Source of the DNA: Ulva prolifera
Lineage: Eukaryota > Chlorophyta > Ulvophyceae > Ulvales > Ulvaceae
Direction of reading: 5' to 3'
Length of the DNA stretch: 64,000 nucleotides
NCBI GenBank assembly: GCA_023078555.1
Contig: CM041197.1
Coordinates: 10,474,552 to 10,538,551, forward strand
In this document: one piece after another, positions 22,201 through 32,982 of the stretch
Position numbering within the stretch: position 1 is the stretch's first letter
Layout of the letters: every line of letters begins with the position of its first letter
Program-made: the position numbers and the translations under genes
The notes under the pieces: generated by a model
The model's input: only the letters and a program-made list of their open reading frames with translations
What the model was told of the DNA's origin: nothing
Database searches by the model: none

Positions 22201-23495
22201 TCTTCTTTGGCCCTGCCCAAGCGACTGGCTCAGAGGCTCCCCCTGAGGATGGCACAGATGAGGATGGCACCGCCACTGACGGCACAGGCGTGCCACCTGC
22301 TGATGACACGGTCGCAGTCCCCGCCTCGGCCCCGGCCGTCGTTCCCGACAGCGCCGCCCTCTCCGGGACGGTGTCCATTTCAACTGACAGTCGTAACCCC
22401 GGCCTGGTCTCCGAAGCCACCGCAGCCGAGGTGCAGCCGGAGGAGGGCGACTTCGACAACTCGCTCACCACGGCACTGCTGGCCACGTTTGCGGTGCTCG
22501 CGAGCAGCATCGTCGCGTTGATCGCCGTCGTCGCCGTGCTGACGGAGCTGCGGCGGCGGCGCAAGAAGGAATGGCTGCGGGAGTCTGCAGATGACCACGT
22601 GGCCACAAGCGCCAGCATCCCGGGAGAGGTGCGATAGCACACTGCTGCGGGTATGCATGCATGCCGTGCATGCATGTCGCACCACGATTTCTGATTTAGG
22701 GACGTACGAAGCAGCTTTCCCAGTGTCTCCCATGATCGCTCAAAAGAAGGGGGGAAAGAGGTAGCATCAACGCACGTGAGGTATGCAGAGCGAGTCGTCC
22801 GACCATGGCACGATATTGAATGACCAGGCTAGTGCACAATCTCGTTGTGTGCCGATGCGCTGCCCACGCTGCGCATCCTTGCTGATGTACGGTCCAGGGC
22901 CGGAGGGCATTGATCCAGACATCACGATCCGAGCCTCCTCTGCGGGGCGAGCGGCCTCCGTCCCCAGCTGCAGTGACATTGGCTTCACCACTGCATGCGC
23001 CGTGGGGGCTGTCTCGCCGTGTTTTCTCACCCAGCTGCCCTGTTGCAGCTTTCCCTCGACCACACGGTGACGCTAGGCCTTCCACCTTCAACGCGCACAC
23101 CCGGAGAGCGCTGCAGCGGCGAGCACGTCGCGCCGTGGAGCCTGAGCCGCCTCATGCTGGTCGCAAACGCCGCGTTTGACCCGCAGCTCTCGGCGAGGCG
23201 GGGGTCTGCCGCGCGGTACGCGCACGACGCGGACACTGCTGCGTCGGCGCCGGCAGCAGGTCCTGCCGATGGCGACGGTGACGGCGACACATGGGAGGGG
23301 GGCTACGGCGCGCACGATGGACGGACTGACTTTCTGAACCCGCTAACAGGACGGACGTCAAGCGGCGCGCAGGGGGCACCCGCGGGGCACACGCTCCTTG
23401 ATGAGTCAGAGTATGACAGTGATTCGTCATCGCTTGACTTTGACATGCGGGGCATCAATGCATTCCGGGAGATCTCGACCGAGCTTGCTCGGTGA
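19278..23495 (+). CDS. secreted/single-pass membrane protein with beta-helix-like (pectin-lyase-fold) repeats, multi-exon
   Basis: Exon 1 (19278-19556) starts with a basic stretch and a hydrophobic core ALLLLIAWPSQASA, a good signal peptide, then LKEAIEGGARHILLTQHID, a segment typical of right-handed beta-helix proteins. Further exons that I can phase are 20550-20781 (begins after CAG, ends in phase 1), 21360-21733 (phase 1 in, phase 0 out; NCSLSLEDCDITDN), about 22031-22628 and 23049-23495. The 22-kb exon has an acidic Pro/Thr stalk and a transmembrane segment (LLATFAVLASSIVALIAVVA) followed by LRRRRKK, so the C-terminal 150 or so residues are cytoplasmic. Coding-looking segments between 19.9 and 20.3 kb probably add one or two exons. 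Introns use GT-AG. The function is unknown; a cell-surface role is inferred. The exon chain is partial. Confidence 0.7.
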
Positions 23496-25864
23496 TTGAA
23501 ATCGCATGCGAGGCCGTTGCGTTATGCAACGCCGGTCGTTCATGTAGCGTTTAGTATAGGCCTCCCTTGGTGATGTGCGACGTGGAGAATGGCGTCTGCG
23601 GGACCAAGGTGGGTGGGCCGTGTTCAATCGGGGCTGTCTCGCAACACGATGATTGCAACGACACCTGGGAGGAACTGGTGAAGGCTGTCCCAGAACTTTG
23701 TCTTTTCTGCGGAACAATCCGCGTTTAATTTGCAAGTAGGTTAGCCCGGCCTTCGTAGGAGGCTGGCGCATGTGAGGCGGTCAGCAGCTGCGTGAGCAGC
23801 ACGCATATGGTACGGGATGGATGCGCGGATGAGAGGCCGCATGCGATCACATGCTGAGCTATTGTACTGGATATAAGCTGCATCCGTGGGGCGCCGGGCG
23901 ATGTTGTCACCTGTACCAGCTTGTGTATATATGCCGGTTGATCGAATTTACTGTAAGCGAGTGTGGAAAATGGCCGCGATGTTTGTTGTCTTGAAACCAG
24001 GATGCGGCTAAGTTCTGGACTGTCTAGTCTCTGAGCTGGGTTACCCTCCAGGAGTGTGCCAAGGTCGAGGGGACCGGAGCAGGCGGCCTCCCAGGTATGT
24101 TGCATCAGAGAGCAAGTGTCACCCGTAGTGGTGGGTGGGGTTTCTGTTTTTCCATTTTCTAGCCTCCTGCCATGTCGTTTGGTACTTGCACTATGCGGCA
24201 TGCATGCCTTGGGAGGGGAGAAGACATGGGCTTGGCGCTGCTCCCCGTGTAACCCGGGTGACTTGGAACCTATGAATGCCAGCCTGAGACGTGTGCTTGT
24301 TCAGGCATACATTCCAACATTGGGATGCTCAAGCTGTCTTGCCCATGTGCATTTTTCTTTCGCCATAGACTCCATCCACAATGCTAGGTGACAGTTCTAG
24401 ATGTTAGGACGTGAAGTGGCGGCTTTCAACGTGCCACAAGGTTATGTATGGCAGGTTGCCGTATGCCTCCGGTAACACCCACGGAAACTGAGTTGCATTA
24501 GTACGTTTCGTGATAGTACGTCGTGCAAAAATACGCGTATGGTACGTTGCTCCAATCTTGGGGGGTTGAAAAGTATGATGTATAGGTTACATCACTGGCT
24601 TGGCGCCTGAGGCGCCAAGCTGGTCATGGCCAGACTCGGTAGTGCAACTTTCTGCATGGCACTACCAAGTCCGCATGATCACCGGCATTTGTGCTTGGGC
24701 ACACTGTTGCAGAGTGCAATACAATATACTAACAGTCAATTTGATGTCTAGGTTACACAGATTCATCATGCAATGCAAGGGATGTAAAAAACGCCTTTAA
24801 AAATTTTGGCCTTATTGCTAGAGGTGCAGCACAATGCAGAGCTCTAGGCTCACTCAAAACGCGTCAGTCCGAAATGTACGCGCGTACTATACGCGAATAA
24901 AATACGTTGAAATACGCGTATTAAACGTCCCGAACTCGAAAGATACGCATATTAATGCAACTCTGCATGGAAACCTTCGACCCGCATGATCCATGTAATA
25001 TGCATGGATGCTGTGCCGATGCGCATTACACATTACTCGACGCATACTCAATCATGATCAGATGTGTTTCTTGCCAGCATGGTGTATTGTTCAATACAGT
25101 ATGTTAAGAAGACTCGTAGCGGGAATGAAGTCGACTCGACATCTCGGAGGGCAAACATCACTCACCACTTGTGAAAGCATCATGTCTCGTACAATTGGCA
25201 CCAGCCAAAATGTGCAGCTGCATGGGGCCCAGGGCATTGACACAGCTCGCGTTGCTCGCGAACCCAGGTATGAAACTGTCCAATCTAGACACTGGCGTGT
25301 ATGTGCAGCCCCGCCTCAGGAAAGTCCTCCTGCCTGGTGCCGGGGATTTTGACGGAGCCGTCAATTGCTCTTGCGGCCCCGTGTTGTAATGGCCAAGTCT
25401 GTCTGCTCAGAAGCACACACATTCCAGAAATGCAAGCAGCAATTGTGGACACATATGTATGTATCGCAGGCTAGTGCTCGGCTAACATGAGCCGGCCAAA
25501 AGTATACCAAAGAATACCTAAAGAGGGCAAAAATGTACCATGTTAGAGCTGTGCACATGAGCTGCATGCACATATCACGCATGTTTCGAAGGAATGACTG
25601 ACTTCGCATCATGATCGGTTTTCTTACGAGCAGTGTATGATCCAACATAGTGCAGAATGAGGAAGCTGGGGAAGCTTGGGATCATTTTGCTGTGGGGTCT
25701 CTGCGTCAATCGCCGTATCGAACTTCCACAGGCTCTCGAGTTGCCGACCCATGCAGGTGCGTTGGTAGCGCCTTAATTATGCAGTCCATACATGTAGCAT
25801 TTATGGTTCACATGTGCATATATCTGTGAGCCGGGGGCAGTAGCACGCTTCACATACGATGATA
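23496..25864. other. 2.4 kb without a recognised gene
   Basis: It contains a perfect hairpin (24598-24620, arms GCTTGGCGCC) and a cluster of palindromic ATACGCGTAT-type motifs (about 24526, 24881-24930). One open segment at 25171-25389 (plus) reads like an isolated exon but has no recognisable domain. Confidence 0.5.
24598..24620. repeat. perfect 10-bp-arm hairpin
   Basis: GCTTGGCGCC, three-base loop TGA, then the exact inverse complement. It is not followed by a T-run, so a terminator role is not suggested. Confidence 0.7.
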
Positions 25865-25869
25865 TATAC

Positions 25870-26147
25870 TGTTCGAATGCAAGCGCGAGTGGAAGCGTCA
25901 TACCGTAAGTTTAGTTGGGCGAAATGTTAAGTATGTGTGCGGAGTACTTAGCACATGACGCCTGAGATCTGGGATCACACCTGCATGGTCAGTATCTGAG
26001 TCAGATACTTGAACCATGACCTTGTTCGACCTATACAGAGAGCTGGAATGTGTCTTCTCATTCGCGGGCTGGTGACTGCCACGTGTCACCCCGTGCGTGC
26101 ATCCGCATGTGCACATGCCTTGGACGCTACGAGGCACTTTCACAACA
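25870..26147 (-). mobile_element. solo LTR, family A
   Basis: A 278-bp copy with an exact 5-bp target duplication TATAC (25865-25869 and 26148-26152). It is nearly identical to the 12.7-kb copy, so the family has been active recently. Confidence 0.92.
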
Positions 26148-26230
26148 TATACATGTAGTTACAAAGGACAGCGGCCGGGCAGCAAGCCGTTGCCAGGAAT
26201 ACACACGCAAATCCACTCACGCAGTCACGG

Positions 26231-26962
26231 CACTAGGCCGGGCACGAGCACGTACCACAGCTCGGCCGGTGATGCCAGCCAAAGATTGAAGCCCCGCACG
26301 GAGCACAAGAGCATTCCCCTTGCACAACGCCACACTCAACCGGCGCAGAGCATTCGTCACAAACAAAGCACGGTTCACCTTACCACACCGAGACGCAACC
26401 TCCGCCAGCCGATTAAGTGATTCATGGCAGGCCGCCCCAAGCGACCATGCGTCTCATGCGATAACGGCACGAAACTATACGCATCAGGGTCGCACAAACG
26501 ATATGCAGTGCGTTTCTGCACGTCCCGCATCTCCGCAGCACCCCCGTCCCCGCGGGCCGCACAGCCGCAATAGGAACCAACACAGGGGTACACAACCGAC
26601 ACATCCCCTATGCACAAAGGGTCACCCGGCGGCATAAACACGATGTCCCCCAGTTTCTCCTGGGCCACTGCCCTAAACACCTGCGCCAGCGCCGTCGCCT
26701 GCGCGGCAGCGGCCTGCTCCCCAGGCCCCGCCAGATCCTGGCCACCCGACGGCGCCGCCGCCGCCAGGGCCGCAGCCTGCGCCGTGTCCGACGCGTGGCG
26801 CCCCATTTGTGAGTTGTGTTCGGCATCGGCGTCGGCGGCCGGAGCAGTCGCAGGTGCCGGCGCCGCGCCCGCACGCGCTACCGGCGGCAGCGGCGGGGCG
26901 GCAGGTATCGGCTTCGCGGGCAAGGTCGCCCCACGCGAAGGGCCCGCGACCTGGGAGGCGGG
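26231..26962 (-). pseudogene. second RLE non-LTR retrotransposon fragment
   Basis: On the minus strand this segment matches 11080-11815: an Ala/Pro-rich linker, then the endonuclease-like end (GDIVFMPPGD, GDVSVV, QKR, ETHG). Here the linker is in one continuous frame (26375 to about 26962), which shows where the 11-kb copy shifted frame at its CG run. It breaks off at a 28-bp palindrome (26963-26990). Confidence 0.75.
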
Positions 26963-26990
26963 CATGCATATATACATGTATATATGCATG
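26963..26990. repeat. perfect 28-bp AT-rich palindrome at the retrotransposon breakpoint
   Basis: An alternating CATGCATATATA... sequence equal to its own reverse complement over 28 bases, exactly where homology to the 11-kb fragment stops. Cruciform-prone palindromes are common break sites; cause and effect cannot be told apart here. Confidence 0.85.
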
Positions 26991-29054
26991 TATACATCTC
27001 AAACACATGCACACAAAAAGCGAATTCATGACGCAATATCACTCGTGACAGCACAACGTCACCTCATGCCATACACCTTGGCCTGCTACATTCCCATTTT
27101 CCTGTCGTCATGTGACCTCTTCATGTGTCGAACAACGCAATGAGAGTCGATTCAAACTTTGCGGCACTAGGTAGCACCGTTCGGTGTCCGTGGGTACACT
27201 CAACACTCAATGTCCGTGTACCCTTGCATGATTATGGAACTTTCGAAAGGTATTCAGCACAAGTCAGTCTATCTTTGGCCGCGACACATCGGCTGCAACA
27301 CCGTCTGCAACATTGCTACCCTTTGTTGCATGCATGTGTCAGACACACACATGTATTCGTTCCCCGTACTCATTCCCCAATCTACGTACCACATTCATTG
27401 CACGTGTGACATCCCACAGCTGCTTTGGTATCTAACACACATCTATGCGCAGGCGGAAGTACATGATGGTGGCGTGGCACACTTATTCCACCCATGTGCA
27501 ACCTTGAGATTGGTCAAATCATAGCCTTTGACAACGGCATAATCTCGGTATGTTACAGACGGCTTCACATTCTGCAGCAACTGCGGCCTGTGCGCATTTC
27601 ACCATGTAGACTAAGCAATGCCGTTGATGGGAAACCCAACAGTACAGGTACCGATCATGTTACACCACAGCAATGGCAGAGCTACAATGCCCACTTACAT
27701 CCATGCCTCCGCGCAACACGGATACGCACAACACAATTTGCAGCACCTGAGGAATGCACACTCACGCCTACACACTCATCACACCCTCAGCCCTGTACCC
27801 TCCTTGACAGAGTGCGTAACTGCCAAAATCTCAAAACATAATCCCCCCCTCTCTCACGGTTGCCTTCAGGCATGAACATCTGCTACGCGCTGCATATTAG
27901 ATGGTGGACAATTCCTGCATTTAATGGCTTTGACAATAATGGTGTCGTGCACACGCGATGATCTCCTCGATGATTGGAGGGCTCGCAAAGCTCCTCCAAA
28001 CACAGAGTGCTCATGTGGGGATTGAATCGGACCCAAGCGAAGTGCCACGACTTCGCCCATCACCAGAAGCACCAATAGCAGTGACCTGCAGAGAAGACAT
28101 CCAGCGTCAACGCCTCAGATCTCTATGTATCATGCATGCGTGTGATGCACCCTAGGTCAGCCGTACGTAAAGCTAAGCTCACACGCGGCAGCAAGGCCAT
28201 TGCTAAAACATAACCAGAGAATCGGGCGGGGATACCAATTTTGAAGCAAATTCCGCAAGCCTTTGATAAGTATATAAATAGTTGGTGAAGCGTATTCAAT
28301 AGCACAGTCACGATACAACAACGCCTCGCACGCATTCTGATTTTTGCAAGTCTTAGATTTACTTCCACAGTGCCCTCTTCACTTTCAGAGTGCTTACGGA
28401 GGGTAGCTCCAGAGATGCGCACATGAAGGTATAAACGTGCGAAATACGCATCATGACGTAGGCCTAGAGTCCCGTTCGCGAGGCCATCTTTATATGTATA
28501 GCTCCAGTGATCCTGCAATCATTCGCGCAAGCTGCAATGTCTACGCTGGTCTTTTGTTGTTGAAGGATGGGCGTGTGCATGGACTGGGCATGGTTGCATG
28601 AATACCCTGGTATGCCATCGATTCTGCGTTGAGCAGCATATGCAGTCGAGGTGCATGTCAGGGGGAGAGGCACACGCATCGCTGCAGGAACCTCCATGGA
28701 GGTACGAGAAGCATGAGCACACGTTTACAATTTTCCGGGGGATGGGGGCGGGAAGAGTGCCTCGAGCTGAGAGCGAGGTGGCAGCTGGCGAGAACAACAA
28801 CGCAGCAGGGGTGGGCTACGCCATATATTGATATGTAGTGCGGAACAGTGACCTGGTGTTTTTGACCGCACCATGCCAGCATGACTCTCTCGAAAAAGGG
28901 TCTTCGCGTCCACGTGACAGTGTGCATGGCTGCAGCGGCAAAGTTGGGAGTCCCGACCCTCTGAGTCTGAACGAACGGGCCCGGGCCCGTGTTTGGGACG
29001 ATACTTCTTTGCTGTGTATATATATGGTCATCCAGTTCACCCGTCTGTATCAGT
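26991..29054. other. 2 kb without a recognised gene
   Basis: The longest frame is 28123-28518 on the minus strand (131 codons) with no recognisable domain. Nothing else could be supported. Confidence 0.5.
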
Positions 29055-29136
29055 TCCTTTGAGCCTAAACAAATCATTTACAAAAGAGTGAACGGGAGAA
29101 AACAAACACTGAAACCGAATCTCCTTTGAGCCTAAA
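29055..29136. mobile_element. 52-bp mini-insertion with 15-bp target duplication
   Basis: Exact 15-base repeats TCCTTTGAGCCTAAA at 29055-29069 and 29122-29136 bracket a 52-bp insert (29070-29121) containing the core GAGTGAACGGGAGAAAAC. This is the longest and clearest member of the family. Confidence 0.85.
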
Positions 29137-29496
29137 AAAAATGGTTTCATAAGAGTTTCATAATGAAGTTTCTAACAAACGGCCCGCGTCTCGCCATGGC
29201 CGAGGCTGCTCACCGGCACTTGTGCACGTGAACATGACGGTGGCGGGAGAGTTAGCAAGCCTGCAAAGTTTGTTTGCACATGCGTTGACTGGGCACATGT
29301 GAACAGGTAACATCAGCTTATCTCCACGTGAGTGCCGGACTGAGGTGTGGGGCCCGTGTCAATGGGGTAGCATTCATGCACGTGCCACGGAGCTTCACCA
29401 CGTCGCCGAACATGTACACATGTACACATGCAGTGCGACCTTCAAATTCGGCTTTGTGCACATTGGAGCACATGTGCATGACCGTGTAGCCTGGTC

Positions 29497-31371
29497 AGGG
29501 GGTCATGCACTCCCGCTAAAGGGTGGGGCCAGTAAGGGCGCGCAAATTCGACAGCGAATTTGCCAAATTGGGGAAGAATTTGAGTATTGTCTATGTTGTT
29601 TGGGCACTCTGGGAGGTCGATCCCAGCGTTGGGGAGCCTCCCCAACGCGATGACCCATTTCAGCGAGAACGGGCGATTCTCCCCAATCGCGCTTATTTGG
29701 TCCCCAATCGCGCGGCATCGTGTCCAGTGCACGGAGAGCATCAAAAATGACATACAGCACACGATTTTGTTGCTTCTGTTGGTGCTCGGTGCATTTTCGT
29801 TGTGTGTGTGGGTGACCTCACCATGTGTAACGACATTGGGCTGCCGTGAACCTGTCTGACCATCGCCGGCTAGCGGTTATCTGGCCGTCAATCGTTAAAT
29901 TATAGTGTACTGAATGTATGTGCGTATGGCATACAAAGGTGACCAACGTGATCCCGTGAGATGCCAAGGCCCTGCGCGCATATGCACCAGCAATGGTAAT
30001 GCCAGATTAATCTGCGATAGGACCATGCGGTAACATATTGCAGTTTTGCCGGACAGTCGCGCCTGCTGGCAAACTGGGTTGATTAATTGTGCATCGGTGA
30101 GAGTAGAATGCGGTGATCATTCGCAACGCGACACAACTGCGACACATAAAAACATTCCACGGATACGCCGGAGACTTATCAGCTGAAATATGCTTCATTC
30201 ATGTAGCCTCCTTGCGAAAGATCGGACACACATGGTGCATGTACTGAAAATGCACATGTTGCAAGAGACTCGCCAAGCCTACTCACCACTTCCCACTATA
30301 CAACGATGAGACTACACAGGGCAGTCCAGCAATTCAGTGGAGTAAGCATTGATTCATGAGCTGCACGATCTGCGAACTATTTCCAGCTCTGCAACTGCAC
30401 GGAGGCCTTCACATTGCAACCACAGTCTTTTCTTTTCAATCGATGTCCACAAGACACCGAGGAGACAGCTGGTTGGATAATCTGCTAACCCGCTTCAGTC
30501 AGCCAAGAATGCACACCAGCGCACATCCACACTGGGCTACAGTGCATTGCAGCTGCCTTATGAAAGAGGCATCAGCTCAACGGATGTGACACCTTCGATT
30601 ACAAGCACCCAACACGTGCATATGGCGCGGATGACTCTTCTTTTTATATCAGACAATGTCGATTGGCAGCATCATATCTTAATGCAGCCGGATATGGTAT
30701 ATGGTTGCCATCGAGGCTGCTCATTGGCAGTGATAGTGATGCTACATTGCGATCATACGGTCCGCAGAATTGTAACTCATAGCTCTAAATACAAGTGAAT
30801 GAAATTGATTGAAGAGCTTTGACCTGGATGAGCAGAGTGTTGCGATGGTGAATGACAACAAATCATGCACAGCTGTCTGTCAGCTGATACGTGCTCCAAC
30901 GGGAGAGAATGTATGCTGAACTGAGCTACATGTTTCATGCCTTAAATAGGTATCACACAGGTGTGTACACATTGAGTTCCGGGACGTAGTGGCATGATGG
31001 TCAGACTTCAGACTGAAACGTCACCACAAGAGCACCTGGCGGGGCCATAGAAACAGGCGCGACCCCCCAGGGGCTCCTAAATGCAATTATAGCCTACACA
31101 GATATGGTTTGGGAAGGATTGGGCAAGCGGCTGTGCGATTGGGAAGGATCGGAGAGGATTGGGGAGCCGCGTTCCCCAAATGGCGATTCTCCCCAACCCA
31201 AGAAGCCTGATCGGCGAATACGGGCCGATTTCCCCAATCGAACGAGTTAGACCTCCCAGATTGTGCATTGGGCGTAAACAATAGTCAAAAGCTTGCCCAA
31301 TCAGTCAAAATCGCCGTCGATTTTGCGCGCCCTTTCTGGCCCCACCCTTTAGCGGGAGTGCATGACCCCCT
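29497..31371. mobile_element. hAT-like non-autonomous TIR element, complete
   Basis: The element starts AGGGGGTCATGCACTCCCGC and ends with the exact inverse complement. It is flanked by an exact 8-bp target duplication GCCTGGTC (29489-29496 and 31372-31379). It is 1,875 bp long. Similarity of the arms extends past 60 bp (CTAAAGGGTGGGGCC, GGGCGCGCAAA) and is closer within this pair than to other copies, so the arms co-evolved as one element. Each arm has a small hairpin just inside (CAAATTCG/CGAATTTG at 29546 on the left) and many TTGGGGA/TCCCCAA motifs. Eight-base TSDs fit the hAT superfamily. The interior (29750-31080) has no transposase. Confidence 0.9.
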
Positions 31372-31734
31372 GCCTGGTCTGGGCCAGCGCGAGAAGCAGG
31401 TAATTAACGTCCCTACCTTTGTCCAGAGGTCCACTATGTAATCGAGCCCGGCATATGTGTGCTCGCATGGTCATGCGCACTTCCTGCATGCATGCGGCCA
31501 CCCCAGACAATGCAATGCGACTGCGTGCAGGGCTGGCACCTCCCGTTCACTCTTTGGTAATAAATTGACGTGCAGGGCTGGCAGTACGACCAGCGATCAG
31601 GCGGTGGGAGGAATCACCTGACGAATATTCAAGAACACGTCCTAGTCGAACATCACAATCTGATCTTCAGATACATGTGCGATACACGGAACCACTTCTG
31701 AGTCAGCCTTTCGGCATTGCAATTGCAGGGAACC

Positions 31735-31790
31735 CAGCTCTTCAAAAAAGTGAATGGGAGAAAAGAAACACTGAAACCAAAACACACCCG
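31735..31790. mobile_element. degenerate mini-insertion, no flanking repeat found
   Basis: AGTGAATGGGAGAAAA followed by GAAACACTGAAACC (about 31748-31778) is a diverged copy of the mini-insertion core. I found no convincing target duplication on either side. Confidence 0.5.
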
Positions 31791-31829
31791 AAGCGACATC
31801 GACATACATACACCCCAGGCCTAGGAAAC

Positions 31830-32610
31830 CTGCGTGGCGGTGTGCCGGGCTGGCGTGGCTCTGGGGGGGCTGGTGTTTAAGGATGGGGCGGCCCCCGGCA
31901 ATCGGATGGGCGGCCCCGGGCAGCGGCGTGTTGGGCGCGGCCCTGGCGGGCTTTGCGGCGTTGGGGGCTGTGTTGTTGTGTGTTACAAATGAAAAAGGCG
32001 GAGGGGCCGGTGTAACCGCCAGGACCAAGAAGGGGAGCAATGCGCACGCAACAGGGAAAGTAACGGCCAACGTCAAGGCACCACAAGCACCCACACATTC
32101 CCATTCCCAACGCCAAGGCACCACAAGCACCCACACACCCTGTGTCGTTGTGTGTGGGCCGTGGGGTGGGGTTTGTGCGTGCGTGTGTGGGTGTGTGTTA
32201 CAAGGACAAAGCAAGCGAGGCAGGTAGCACCGCAAGCAAGAAGCAGGGGAAACGCACACCACGCAGCAAGCCACACGAAGCGCACACCAAAACACCCACG
32301 CAACGGCAGCACCCGTGCCGGACACAGCGACACGGCAACACAACCACACACACGCCCATGCCCACACGCCCATCCCCACCCGAACCCCGCCCAACAGCAA
32401 GGCGCACGAGCCCCGGAAGCACAAGCAGCCAAGGCCGCCCAGCAAACAAACAGCGAGACCGCAACAACCCCCAGCCCGGGGAGGCCCCCGCCGTGTGTGG
32501 GTGTGTGGGTATTGCATGCGTCAAAGTAGGTGTCTGCAGACCCATGGGTGTTTGCTTCGTCTGCTTGCTTCTTTCGCGACGCTGCCCGCCTTGCTGCCTT
32601 TGTCCTTGTA
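31830..32610. repeat. C-rich repeat (family C)
   Basis: Strongly strand-skewed DNA (CACACC/GTGTGG). It contains a tandem pair of about 34 bp at 32068-32139 and an inverted pair built on GTTACAAGGACAAAG (32206) and CTTTGTCCTTGTAAC (about 32598). The same blocks occur at 62.1-62.6 kb and, split by LTRs, at 13.7/15.7 kb. Long open frames here are a by-product of composition. Confidence 0.7.
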
Positions 32611-32626
32611 ACACCCAAGGAGACCC

Positions 32627-32692
32627 AGCTGCAAATGGCACTTAACAAAAGAGTGAACGGGAGAAAATCAACACTGAAACCTAGCTGCAAAT
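32627..32692. mobile_element. 46-bp mini-insertion with 10-bp target duplication
   Basis: AGCTGCAAAT at 32627-32636 and 32683-32692 brackets an insert containing GAGTGAACGGGAGAAAA and ending ACACTGAAACCT. Confidence 0.75.
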
Positions 32693-32982
32693 AATTAATG
32701 TGCTCTGAAGGAGTGGCCAGCCTGGCACCGCACAAGCGCGCCGCTCAGAGCCCCTGACAATACTTGCAGACTCAAGATCATCAGTGACACGGCGGAGGGC
32801 GTGCTGCATTAGTGCGCGATGGCGAGCTCAAGGCTCAAGGCTCAAGCAGTGGTGTGCGCGCCTGGTATGGCGGCGCAGCTGGCGCGCGCGGTCGCATCCG
32901 ATGTGGGCACCATCATATGATAACTGGCCGGCCGTCCACGGAGACTCTGATCTATGCCATCGCAGCGGTGAGCCGCGCTTAC

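Noticed and set aside
29497-29745. The five GGGGGTCATG-ended arms as separate 250-bp SINE- or MITE-like elements.
   Set aside because: Inverted pairs share more sequence with each other than with other arms, and 8-bp target copies lie only outside the pairs, so they are the two ends of larger elements.
31642-32735. Long open frames on both strands (up to 291 codons) in the C-rich repeat.
   Set aside because: Extreme CAC/GTG composition keeps several frames open at once; proteins are low-complexity and the sequence is a dispersed repeat.
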